64,000 nucleotides of DNA from Carya illinoinensis. Its lineage: Eukaryota > Streptophyta > Magnoliopsida > Fagales > Juglandaceae. Below the pieces are notes generated by a model. It had not been told where the DNA came from, did no database searches, and was given only the letters and a program-made list of their open reading frames with translations. The stretch lies in assembly GCF_018687715.1 (NCBI RefSeq), contig NC_056759.1, forward strand, positions 5,275,501 through 5,339,500. The letters are read 5' to 3'. Below, one piece after another: positions 35,916 to 47,474 of this stretch; the first letter of the stretch is position 1; each line of letters starts with the position of its first letter. The position numbers were made by a program, and so were the translations under genes.

Positions 35916-37596
35916 AGACCACTTGCAAAAGAAAACGCTAGCCCATTGGCAAAAGAAGAAGTCTATTTGCACTCGGCAATGAAACCCACCGGGTACACGT
36001 CCCTCCACGTGTACAAATAAAACGGTGTGTTTCGTGTACACCAGTTCTTCCTCTCTTCCCTTTGTCACAGAGAGCAAACAGGGTAATAATCTACTTCTCA
36101 CATCTTGGAATCTCCATTCCAAGATATAATGACCTATCAAAGCTTGAAGTAATTACTCAGATACATCATATTGAAGTGCTAAATCTTCTCCAAGAACTCA
36201 GCCTTATTATTCATCTGCATCTCCTTATTACAAAACCCAAGACTGATTTTTCACATAATAGCTGCTACTCTCACCGAAGCTTCTCTCTCTCTCTGAGATC
36301 AAGCTTTATTATCTCCTTCCCAAAGCTTTCGTTAATTCTCTCTGTATCTGTCTGAAGATTGTCTCTTTTCTCTTCGGTGAGACCGTGGATCACCTTCTCT
36401 ACGAACACAAGTGAGTATTTTATATTACAAATTCTCATCCTATCTTCAAAGTTCAACATGATTGGTAATAAAATAACAGTAAAATATTTTTTTCTCTTTT
36501 ATTTTTTCTCCTTGAAATTTCTGTAAAGGGTTCAATATTATATGTTTGGTTACCTGGAAATCCGGGAAAGATGATGAAAGTGAAGAAATTTTTTAAGTGA
36601 TGATAAATTTTCTTCTGGGTGTACAGGAGTTGGGATAAAAGTCGGATACGAAATTTTCTTGGGCGCAGATTCGACTGGACTTCTTGAGACTGTAGATGTT
36701 TTTCTTCTTTTCTTCTTGGGTGCAGATTCCGCTGGGTTTCTTGAGAGACTGATATTATTTTTTTATTTTTTATATATCGGCCACATCAGCCGATTACGCC
36801 AAAGGTACCCAACCCCGGGTACCTGTAGCAGTTTTGTTGGCAAAAACTCCGGTGGGTCGAGGATTTATGCAATCTGGTCCTCCGAGTTCTTAACTCTACT
36901 CAACTCCAACATCTGAAGTTCTCCACGACCTTTTTCTCCCCCTCTTTTCAAAGAAATTCCCTCCCGATCGACTCAATTCGGACGAAGCCCAGAAAGAACT
37001 GAAGTTCACCCAGTATAATCTCAAAGGTCTCTCTCTCTCTCTCTCTCTCAATTTTCCTATTTTGCACCTTCGTGTTGTTCTGATGGGTAATTCTTCTCTA
37101 TTTCTCTCTCTTATTGAGATAGCGTATTCTTCTCTGGTATGCAGTTCATATATTTCTGCTTTCAAATCGGTTTGTATAAGCTTTTTGCTTATTTTCTTCG
37201 ATTCTGCACAGCCTTACAATGTTTAAAATGCTTCTGAAGAGTTTTTTTTTTTAATCATCATAGAACTTTCAGTAAGAGATGAATGGGAAAAACCCAATAA
37301 GTAATATCTGTATTCCACCAGCACTGTTACATAAAAGTGATTCCAAGGACATTATTATGGGCGATTTTATTGACAAGGTACAAATTCAGTTATTTTTGTA
37401 CCGTGCTTCGTTGAATATATCGAATTTGTATGCTATTCAGTAATACGATCACTTGACTGTAAAACTTCAACCAGCTCTACCTGTAGCGAACATTCGGGAT
37501 TATTACATCTTTAAATTTGATATTTGTAGCCTTTTTTTCTTTTGTGGGGATGAGTAATGTAGTATTTTTTTTATTTTTTCAGTTGGAAATTGTGAG
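35916..37596. other. 5' region of the obscurin-like gene
   Basis: Pyrimidine-rich sequence with several short CT runs, likely containing the promoter and one or more non-coding leader exons. An imperfect direct duplication of about 60 bp lies at 36655-36765 (GCAGATTCGACTGGACTTCT and GCAGATTCCGCTGGGTTTCT). No separate protein is supported. Confidence 0.4.
37028..37049. repeat. (TC)n microsatellite
   Basis: Short CT run about 550 bp upstream of the obscurin-like start codon. Confidence 0.8.
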
Positions 37597-40500
37597 ATGG
37601 CAAAACAAGCCAATACCGTTTTCCTTGAAGAATGGCTGAGAAGCATTAGTGGCGGTAGCAGCAACGTTGGCTCTTCATATTCCTCTCCCTCATCGGCCCG
37701 AGCTATTATTCAAGCTTGGGCTGAGCTTAGAGATTCCCTTCAACACCAATCATTTCGTCCCCATCACCTCCAGTCTTTGAAAACCCTTCTCAACTCCCAA
37801 ACGTCTCTTCATGTCGCTGACCCGCAAGCTAAGATTATCCTTTCCATCGTTTCCTCTGCAAACCTCTCTCTTCCGCCTGAATCATATCCTTTCTTTCTAA
37901 GGCTTCTTTATATCTGGGTCAGGAAATCCTTCAAACCCTCTCTGGCTATGATTGATTCCACTGTGGGCATCATTTCTCAACTTTTCAAAGCTCAGTCTGA
38001 TTCTATAAAGAGTCCACTCTTCTTCTCTGAAGGCGTTCTCCTTCTTGGTGCATTATCTTTGGTGCCTTCTGTGTCTGAAAGCTCTAAAATAGTCTGCTTG
38101 GATATGATCTGTAGGCTGTTGAGGGAGGAGTACCAGTTGATTGGTTCATCAGAAGATCTTATTTCTTATATCCTTGCGGGGATGGGATATGCTCTATCTT
38201 CTTCTGTGAATGTTCATTATGTTAAGATTTTAGATTTTCTATTGGGAATTTGGGGGAGAGAAGGTGGGCTTCATGGTAGTGTGTCTCATGGGCTCATGAT
38301 TCTGCATTTGATTGAATGGGTGTTATCTGGTTTGATCAATGTCTGTTCTTTTGAGAAAATTAATGTTTTTGCCCATGAAGCTTTAGAGACTTCAAAGGCA
38401 AACTATGTTCCGTTTGTTGTTGTCATGGCTGCAGCTGGAGCGTTGAGGGCTCTCAATAAATCCACAATGAGTGGTCTGGGACTAGAGACTGTTTCCGGAC
38501 TAAGGATTTCTGCAGAGAATCGGATAGAATCTGTTGCAAGAAATATTATTTCCAGAAGTGGTGTTACTAATTTGGGTAATGATCTTACAAACAGTTTTCT
38601 ACTGCAGTGTTTTTCATTAGCACTTGCTCGAAGTGGCTTGGTTTCTTCAAAGGCCCCTCTGCTTATATGCCTTGCATCTGCATTGTTGACTGAAATCTTT
38701 CCCTTAAGACGATTATATACAAAATTACTTGACTTCCCACATGCCAACTCAGTAAGACTGAGGCATGATGAGGTAAAAAAACATGTGGATAGTGTTCCCT
38801 TTAAGGAAGCAGGTGTCATAACTGGTGTTTTCTGCAATCTGTATACTTCAGTAGATGTAGAGAGCAAATGTGTGGTGGAGAATCTTCTATGGGATTACTG
38901 TCAAGATATCTACTTGGGACATAGGCGGGCAGCTTTGTTGCTTCAAGGTAGAGAGGATGAGCTACTTCGGGATATGGAGAAAATTGCTGAATCTGCTTTC
39001 CTTATGGTTGTATTTTTTGCGTTGGCTGTAACAAAATACAAATTAAATACAAAATTCAGCCAGGAAACACACAAGGACATACCGGTACGCATATTAGTTT
39101 CATTTTCTTGTCTAGAGTACTTCCGCCGCATTCGTTTACCAGAGTATATGGATACAATTCGAGGGGTTGTAGGGAGTGTTCAGGAGAATGAATCTGCTAT
39201 AGTCTCCTTTGTGGAATCTATGCCTTCTTACACGGATTTGACAAATGGACCAGGTATGGATTATATGCCATTTAAACTGTAGTTTACATGTTTAACTTTA
39301 TATCTGCCATTTCAAGGTCCCTAATGATCCCCACCCTCTTTTTGTCTCTCTCCCTTTAGACGTAATCCATGCTAAGATTTGAATTGTTGTTTTGTAGATT
39401 TATGCTCCTCTCAAAAGATGGAATATGTATGGTACAAGGATGGTGTGCAAACTGCTCGCATATTGTTTTACCTACGTGTCATTCCAACTTGCATCGAACG
39501 TGTGCCTATTTTTGTACTTAGGAAGGTGGTAGCTCCAACTATGTTTCTGTATCCTTGAATTAAACTATCAAATTTTACGAGAACCTCAGCATTCTATATC
39601 ATGGTGAACATTTTACTTCCTTATCAAATGCAATTAGACATATGGGACATCCAAATGGAAAAGTAGCTAGAGCATCACATTCCATGTTTTCAGCACTCAT
39701 ATCTTCAGGGAAGGATTCTGATCAGGATGAAAGAGTATCATTAAAGGAGCAGCTTGCTTTCTATTACATGCAGAGATCTTTATCGGTAACAAAACCTATT
39801 GAAAGCATATCATGCACTTGCCAGCAAAAGATTGGATACTAACTTTGATGTAATGTAGGGATATCCCAGCATCACTCCTTTTGAGGGTATGGCTTCAGGT
39901 GTTGCAGCCTTGGTTCATTATCTTCCTGCTGGAAGTCCAGCCATTTTTTATTGCGTCCACAGTCTTGTGGAAAAAGCCAACACACTATGCAGTGACATCT
40001 TCTCTCAAGAGGTCAGTATGGGGAAGAATTGGCATGGAGAGTCGGAGCCTTGCAAGAAAATTCTAGACTTGCTTCTACGGCTTATCTCCCTTGTTGATAT
40101 ACAGGTTATATTTATTTAGTTAACGCCACTTACTCATAACTTCTTGTGTCAATTCCCTCCGTTTCTTTTCCTTCAATTTTGTTTGTGTCCCAATTACGGG
40201 TTCTATATATTTCAGCTGAAGTTATCAATTGACTTCAGATCTATTGAATGTGCTTGAGATAGAAGTAGAAAATAACTCCCTCTTTCCTGAATTTCTGTTC
40301 TGCATGTTCTTGTATGTATAGTGATGAATTTTATTAAAAAGCACCTATCAAAAAGTAATAATTTATTCAAAAGTGCAAAGACACGATTCAAGTATACAAG
40401 ATTGCATACAAGACACTCTTGTTTAGAAAGTTGAAAAGATACAAATATTGATATTGTTTGAGAGAAAAGACACTTATTTAATGTTTGCATTTACTTATTT

Positions 40501-40782
40501 GTCCAGGTGCTACCGCACTTGATGAAGTTGTTGGCACAGCTGGTCGTCCAGCTACCCAAAGATGGTCAGAATATGGTTCTCAATGAGCTATATTCACAGG
40601 TTGCAGAGTCTGACGATGTCACACGCAAACCCAGCCTAGTTTCATGGCTGCAGTCACTGTCTTACCTTTGTGCTCAAGCTGCAAGTGGAAGTGCCACCTA
40701 CAAAGGGATGGAAAGGGTAAATATGACATCCGCATGGAGTACAGACTCATTAAGCCTGACTAAACTAAATGCACGACTCTGA
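37597..40782 (+). CDS. Obscurin-like plant protein of unknown function (At1g73970 type)
   Basis: Five exons, 37597-39253, 39398-39548, 39638-39785, 39859-40104 and 40507-40782, join in frame to give about 825 residues. The first exon alone encodes 552. The protein is helix-rich with many Leu/Ala/Ser repeats (for example VVVMAAAGALRALNKSTMSG, residues about 270-290), as in ARM-like scaffolds. No catalytic motif is seen. Recognition as the plant family loosely named obscurin-like rests on recall of the MAKQANTVFLEEWLRSISG opening and general plan, so the name is moderate. Intron 2 is of U12 type. The end is modelled as reading through to LSLTKLNARL; a donor-like GTAAAT at 40719 could instead splice to another last exon. 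The start is the first Met of the long frame, preceded by a probable leader intron. Confidence 0.78.
39549..39637 (+). other. U12-type (minor spliceosome) intron
   Basis: The 89-bp intron begins GTATCCTT, the exact U12 donor consensus. It carries TTCCTTATC at 39617-39625, one base off the U12 branch consensus TTCCTTAAC, 14 nt from the AG. Reading frame and protein sequence join smoothly across it. Confidence 0.85.
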
Positions 40783-42370
40783 GGCATTGACTTTGCACCT
40801 AATTGGTTTCTTGTCCGCAGTCCTCTCTTACTCTATGATCTAGTTACTTGGGTCTCACCTCGAAGTCTGTCACAGTACCTATTTCCTGCAGTAACTGGTA
40901 CAACATCAATGACACTAGAATTGGGAATGCCAGGGCTACTCAAAACTCCTGGAATCATGACAGAAGTTCAACAAGAGGTCTAGAAAGTAGAATCAGATAC
41001 AAGATTAATAGGCGATTGCCCTTTGTCTTTCAGAACTGTAGCAAATGCAGATAAATGCGGTCATCTAGTCTCAAACAATGCGCATGGGAAAACCCCAACT
41101 CTCTGTCGGGGCTTGGATTTTCTTTCGTTTGAGTTGGTACCATTTAGCGCGGGCAAGTGATTCTGGCCTGCTTTCCCATTTGCCATCTGAACACCACTTG
41201 ACTCGCTTAATGCCGGCTTTACTTTTCACTCCCCTGATTGGAAGCCTGTAATTGGATGAAACAGGAGTCTTGATCGGAACTTTAAAAATGGGAGGAGAGG
41301 GGAGGGGGAACTTTGGAGTTTGGGGTCAATTTGCAGCTGGCTCACCCCTATTTGCCATTCACGTCCATTTAGTTCTTTGCGGGCTAATGATCAAACAAGC
41401 AGAAAAGTGCCTTTTCAATGAAGTTGGTATACTTGGTGACTATCAGATATAAGTCTATATCCGTTTTTTAGTTCAAGGTTCTATACCATTTTGGCTCCTT
41501 GTAATCAATGAGTCTTCAAGTCTTCAAATGTATGACGACTTCCTGTTCAGAAAATGAAGCTATGATGCAGCATTGCAGTTGCCTTTCCCTGGAATCATAA
41601 AAGGCTCATTTCTGGCTCCATGATAGAAAGCTCGCTTGAATTCAATGTCTTCGGGTAAATGACATGTGTACGAGTCCTCGTGATATTTTTTAGATGCATT
41701 TGACTGAAATGTTATTCTGGGTTCAACGATAAACTGTAGAAACTGCTTTGGTTTTCTTAACCATCTGAAAGATAATGGATTAGGATTCGGTTCTGCCAGT
41801 CTGTATTTGCTTGATTTGATGAAACTCTATGATAAGAGAAGTGTTATAACTATAAAAAAAATCTCACAAAAATAAACTCACAAACTAACATGATTTCGTA
41901 TGATACATTAAATCTCTTTTATAATAAAAATAATTTTACAATCTAACGGGTCATATTAAGTCATATCAATTTGTGAGTTTGTTTATATGGAATCTTTTTG
42001 TGGCTAAAGCATTTATCCTATGACAACATAAGCAACGAGCCTATCTAAAAAGCTAATCCTCCAAAGCAATGTGATTCCAAATTCCCAACAACAAACTTTG
42101 TAGGTAAGTGTACCTATTTAGTTCTTCAAATTGACACTTCATTTTTCTTTTTACCATGAGTTGTAACTTATTTCAGACCTCTTTAAAAACTCCTCGTGTG
42201 TCCCATGTACACCTCAATTCCACCGACTAATAAGGTGTCGAATTCAAATGTCACATCAAATGCTACATTATATAACATAATTTTAAAACTTTAAATTTAA
42301 AAGTAAAAGAAGTTTAAAAATGTACAAGATTTAAAAGAAGTTTTAATAGTATTTGGGTTAAACCATGTTT
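40783..42370. other. 3' region of the obscurin-like gene and flank
   Basis: Probably holds the 3' untranslated region. It is less AT-rich than other intergenic DNA up to about 41450. A family-C MITE follows at 41830-42025. No other gene supported; a short open stretch at 42381-42510 resembles nothing I recognise. Confidence 0.4.
41830..42025. mobile_element. MITE family C, best copy
   Basis: Left arm GAGAAGTGTTATAACTATAA, then AAACTCACAAACTAACATGA. Inverted right arm GATAAATGCTTTAGCCACAA, then AAACTCACAAATTGATATGA. The core TTTATAATAAAAATAATTTT is shared with the other copies. Confidence 0.65.
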
Positions 42371-42520
42371 TTCATCATTATTGGTGGATTGTCAAATGAT
42401 TCAATTACTAGATATGCAGCAAGTCTTGAAAGTTGTCCTTAATGCTGTATTTCACTCCATTGTCAAGACTCAAGAGAACCACCTCCGTTCCGTGCACATT
42501 GTCCAGGATCTTTTTCGGAA

Positions 42521-42687
42521 GAGTTTTGCTACATACAAGCAAAGTTACGTATTAATACTGATTCTTTTATACTTAAAAGTTAAATTAGTACTGTTTTCAA
42601 TAAAATCTACTTTTTGACTAATCACAATAAATTGATGCACATATTAGTGCACAAGTGTGCTTGCAACTAGACTTTTCCTTTCCGGAA
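42521..42687. mobile_element. MITE family A, copy 3
   Basis: Left arm GAGTTTTGCTACATACAAGC, then GTTACGTATTAATACTGATT. Inverted right arm GGAAAAGTCTAGTTGCAAGC. The flanks TTTTTCGGAA and CTTTCCGGAA look like a diverged target duplication. Confidence 0.6.
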
Positions 42688-43003
42688 AGGCCATGATCAG
42701 GGACTGAACTCTTAGCTAAGATTTGAATAATTGTGGATGAGCAGCGAGCTAGGGAAGCAATTCGTGATAGTAGTATGGTCTATGCTACACCTAAATTTCT
42801 CCTGGGTCAGTTGGTTTTAATACTGTTACACAAGTCTTGTGTACTGAAAAAATTGTAACATCAGCTGACTCTTTAGAGTTTCTATCTCTTCGTGATGACA
42901 TGAAGATATTGAGATGCTTGCATGCTTGTGCATAAGAGGTTTTATTGGTACTGCTTTCTCACTAAATGTTGCGTTTCAGTCAAATTGTGCTTTATGGGTG
43001 CAG

Positions 43004-43299
43004 ATGACATATTTGGAAGAGTGGGCTCTCATGGACTGAGATTACTTCAGTTCTTTGTTGGGGGCTACTGAAGCTTTGAAGGCTAGCACTCTCCGCCTTC
43101 CAGTTGTTGGTGGGGGCAAAAGTGAGCACTAACGTGTCTGCCGCCCAAAAAATTGGCGTGTTTGTGGCTTAGTTATTTTTTTATATGGTTCTTTGGGTTC
43201 TACAGGCTGATGTCCAAAATGCGAATAATACTATTTATTCAGCTGTAGATGTTATGCTGGCGCAATGGGATCATCAATCTGTTTATTGTTATCGAAGGT
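43004..43299 (+). pseudogene. QWRF-motif protein (AUG8/QWRF2 family) gene fragment
   Basis: Two exon-like pieces. The first reads QMTYLEEWALMD, a stop, then SSLLGATEALKASTLRLPVV. The second, from 43206 after a TTCTACAG acceptor, reads ADVQNANNTIYSAVDVMLA. Both match the conserved C-terminal region of QWRF proteins, which bind microtubules with augmin (family knowledge). The in-frame TGA, the absence of the rest of the domain and the lack of an upstream gene body show it is a relic. Confidence 0.7.
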
Positions 43300-45171
43300 G
43301 ATTTTCCTTTTCTAATCCTCTGAATTGGTCTTGCATATAACTTTTTCTTTGAAAGGGAAATCAGATTTTATATGCAGAAATTTCCAAATATTTCAGGTCA
43401 TAACCTTCTTGGAGTGGTGGTGGCCCTGGTGGGTGGTGGATTGTGGTAGGTCTAGGGTTAGATGCAAAATGATCCGTGCTTTCTCATGGTATGGCTTTGG
43501 TGAGATCTTTATGGCCATGGAGATGCACTCATTTGTTTAGAGATTATTTATTTATCGTCCTATCTTGGTCGTTTTGGATACTTGTATCAGCGAAGATGTT
43601 GAGGCCATTTTCTTCTATAACGGGTGCTATGTTCTTCTTTGATATTGCAAATGACTTCCGCTCATTCACTTTTCTCTCCTAAAAGAATTTTTCATCTTTT
43701 TATCTCTGGCCACTGGGGGCTCCTGCTGTAAAATTTGCTGTACAGTTTGTCATTCTTCTTATCTCTTTTTAAATATTTTTTGTACAGTTTTTCATTCTTC
43801 TTATCTCTTTTTACATATTTTTTTTCTCTTGGCAATCATTCTTCTTATCTAGTGTCGGAGGCTAATGGCTTTTCATATGTAGTAAATGCATTTAGATTTC
43901 CTGAATCATGGAACTCTTACTCTTAGTGCACTACTATCTTGGCTATCATGACACTTTAATGTCCTCATACGCAATGGACATGCAGCAAACCATCAATGGG
44001 ATATAATTCAACTCAATCCCAACTCAACTGAACCTCAGTCAACAATTGCAGTAATGCAGGTAATGGTAGTTGCCACATAATTGTACACCTTGTTTCCTAG
44101 GATCCTTGGAACCAGAGGAAATAATATTGTATGTTATGATGATGTATTTACAATGATAAATGGCAGAAGCTTCATAGATGTTCTTAAGATTGTACACATT
44201 TATTAATTTTCTTATAGGCTTGAGGGAATGTGTGTGTGTATATTTCAATGGTTCCATGCAGTTCGATCTATTTAACGCAATAGTTCTTGATGAAGTTCCC
44301 ATTCAATGAGTCCATGATGAATGAATGCTTTTAGAAGAATAATCTAAAAGGATAAACTCTTGAGAGGCCATGCATACTGCAAGCAAGCAAAGCTAGTTCT
44401 TATCTACTTCTGTGGCCAATGAAAATCGTTGTAGAAGAATCTTTTTGTGGCTGAAAAACGTAACGTGACGTTGCTCTTCATTTGGACAATAATTTTATAA
44501 TGAAAAATTTTAAACATAATCTCACAAACCATACTTTTTTTTTATTAAATATTTGATATATAGATAATAAGTAAAATAATTCAATTAATTTAAGAAGAAT
44601 AAATTTAAAAAAATTAAAAAAAATAAAATTAAAAATATAGTATATAATGTATAAGAATGATTAATAAAAAACTTATTTTATAATTTTCTGTCACAAAAAA
44701 AAAGTTTCTTTCCCTTTTCTCACTTTCTGTATTTTTTATAAGAGTTTTACTACATATAAATAAAATTACGTATTAATCTGTATATCAATATTGATTCTTT
44801 TATACTTAAAATTTAAATTAATATTATTTTTAATAAAATTTATTTTTTAATCAATTATATTAAATTAATATACAGATTAATACATAATTATATTTATAAC
44901 TAAATTTTTTTCTTTTCAAAATTACTTGCGTCAGCCACCCCACTAAGATGTTGAGAGCGAAGCTGAATTTATTAGGCTTGGGAGAGAAATATATAGTTTA
45001 TTCGTTTCCAGATAAAATCTTACGCGGCAAGTCATAAGTGTATATCTCTTTCGTTACTTTACAACACATGATTGATGTACACTCTTATAAAAAATTTAGG
45101 TGATGGGAATTAATTAATGCTACTTAAAAGAACAATCAATTTTTTATTAAAAGAATTATTATATATAAAAA
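43300..45171. other. Intergenic DNA
   Basis: No gene seen. A 52-bp imperfect tandem duplication lies at 43735-43845 (TTTGTCATTCTTCTTATCTC repeated as TTTTTCATTCTTCTTATCTC). A family-A MITE is at 44752-44920. Confidence 0.45.
44752..44920. mobile_element. MITE family A, copy 4 (best preserved)
   Basis: GAGTTTTACTACATATAAAT opens the left arm, followed by TTACGTATTAATCTGTATATC. The right arm is the inverse (TATACAGATTAATACATAAT). Nearly the whole element folds on itself. Confidence 0.7.
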
Positions 45172-45338
45172 ATTTTATACACAATATTATTATTTTATTT
45201 ATATTTTATTAAATAAGATATAATATATTTATTATTATTAAATAATTATTTATTATATTTTTTTATTATTAAACGGTATTAAATATATCATATCATATAT
45301 AGTAAAATATAAGTAAGATAGTAGTATGGTGTATAACA
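45172..45338. mobile_element. MITE family B, copy 4
   Basis: Same palindromic plan as copies 1-3, ending AGATAGTAGTATGGTGTATAA. It abuts the left TTA target site of the Harbinger element. Confidence 0.6.
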
Positions 45339-46854
45339 TTAGAGCATCTCCATCCGGTTCTTCATCTCCATCCCTATAATTTAATTCAAAATCACATTTT
45401 TTCAAATTTATCTCTAAATTTTATTCATTTTTTAAAAACTTCCTACATCTCATTCCTCATCCATATCTCTATTCTATTAAATAATATTTCTCTATTATTT
45501 TTTTATTACTTTTTTCTCTCTCTTCCATTTACAATCTTAACCATTAACTCTTTTGTCTTATTATCTATTTTTCAAATATCATTTTCTACTAAATATTTAT
45601 ATGATTTTGACTATCCAATATAGTATTTTTTTCAAACCGAAATTCGTATTATAAAAATAATAATTTTTTATTTTTAGTTAGTGCATTTTCTAACGTGATA
45701 GGGTATTTTTTTTTTTATTTAGTACTCTTTATCAGTTTAGCTAATGGAGATCCGTAGTCACGTATTGATGATAAAAAATTTTGTCATTTTTTTAACTATA
45801 ATATTTTTTGTCCTTTTTTCAACAGTAATATTTGTTGTCTTTTCTCCAAATATAATTTTTTTTGTCTTCTCTTAAACGGTAATATTTTGTCTTATATGTA
45901 ATGGTAACATTTTCCTCTATAAATATGTATATTGCTAACATTCACATTCTCACAAACTCAAGTCTCATTTCATCTATAGAACCTAAATTCTATTATATCT
46001 TCTGATCTCCCACTCCCTTCATCAAATGACTCGTACCTTCTTTTGCAAATTGTTGACATAAGTATCCTCTGAAGATGATAGCGATATTCTTAATTAGGAG
46101 ATGGACAGTCATCAAGGCATTGTGGCAATCGCTAACATCGTAAGTTTATTCGGCGTGATCATATTCAGGAGCATGAGTGCCTATTTCACGATTATTTCAC
46201 AGAAAATTCAGTATATCCCTTAAATCTATTTCGAATGAGATTTCGGATGAGTCGTCCCCTATTTCTCCGTGTTCTAAATAAGGTAGAGTCTTACGAGCCG
46301 TACTTCATCCAGAGAAGAGATAATGCCGGAAGACTCAGTTTTTCTTCTATGCAAAAAATAACCGTAGTACTTAGAATACTGGCGTATGGGATTACTAGAG
46401 ATTTTATGGATAAATACATACGTATTGGTGAAAGTACCGCAATGAAGAGCCTCAAAAAATTCTCTGAGATAATATTAAGTATTTTTTCAGATGAATATCT
46501 GCGGTCACCAAATGCCAATGATATTGCCCGATTGCTTGTCGTTGGTGAACAACGGGGATTCCCAAGAATGTTGGGAAGCATTAATTACATGCATTGGAAG
46601 TGAAAAAATTGTCCTGTAGCCTGAAAAGGTATGTACTCTGGCCACATCCGTGAACCAACTATTATTTTAGAATCAGTTGTTTCATATGATCTCTGGGTAT
46701 GGCATGAATTTTTTGGTATGCCCGTTTCATATAACGACATTAATGTCCTTGAGAGATATTTTATTTTTACGGAACTTGTCCAAGGATGTGCTCCTCCAGT
46801 CAATTACACAATCAATGACAATGACTACACTATGGGGTATTACCTTGAGGATAG

Positions 46855-47474
46855 TAGGGGTGGGCAGCGGGACCCCGCCCCCATCCGCCTCGCCTCCGCA
46901 TGGGCGGACGGGGTACCCCGCACCGCACATGCTGGGTCCCCCACCCCGCATTTTATATTTATATTTATAAATATATATTTTATATTTTACAAATTGTATA
47001 TATATATAATATTACAATTTGTTAAACTTGTTCACAAGAATCACTAAGTCCCACATTGCTCAAGTAAGACTCTTGTATGGCCTTAGAGTTCTATATAAAT
47101 GAGGCCTAAGGTGCACATGGCATATGCAATCTTGTGATGAACAAGTCTCACTCTCTTGTGATTCTTGTGAACAAGTTTAACAAATTTAAAAATTAATAAC
47201 ATAATTTTTATGTTATTAGTTTTTAAATTATTATTATATATATAAATTTTAATTTACGATTTAATTATATAATAATTTGGGTCTAAAAATAATATTTTTA
47301 GACACAAAATTTTTTTTAAGCCCATTGAAATATGAGATTCTTGAAGTGGGCGGGAGGCGTGTTCGCCCCGCCCCCTGGCACCAGAGCGGGGGGCCCCACC
47401 CATGCCTCATGGGGGCGGGGGCGGGGTGCGGGGAAGGGGTGCACCCGCCCCGCATGATGCGGGCAGCACCCCTA
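46855..47474. mobile_element. 620-bp hAT-like MITE inside the Harbinger transposase
   Basis: Left end TAGGGGTGGGCAGCGGGACC and inverted right end TAGGGGTGCTGCCCGCATC are both GC-rich, with an AT-rich middle. The flanks GAGGATAG (46847-46854) and GCGGACAG (47475-47482) are an 8-bp target duplication differing at two positions. Cutting the element out restores a continuous transposase frame across the join (YYLxDSIYPK). Confidence 0.78.
47012..47186. repeat. Inverted repeat with 29-bp perfect arms
   Basis: The arm AATTTGTTAAACTTGTTCAC.. (about 47014-47044) is repeated exactly inverted at about 47157-47186. The 115-bp loop holds CCCACATTGCTCAAGTAAGA and a TATAAATGAGGCC motif. It lies inside the 620-bp element. 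Confidence 0.7.

Noticed and set aside
36659..36916. 85-residue frame with duplicated GADS(T/A)G(L/F)LE
   Set aside because: The repeat reflects a short DNA duplication in the 5' region of the downstream gene; no coding support.
38403..38867. 154-residue antisense frame in the obscurin-like gene
   Set aside because: Antisense shadow of a large coding exon, with no domain or splice support.
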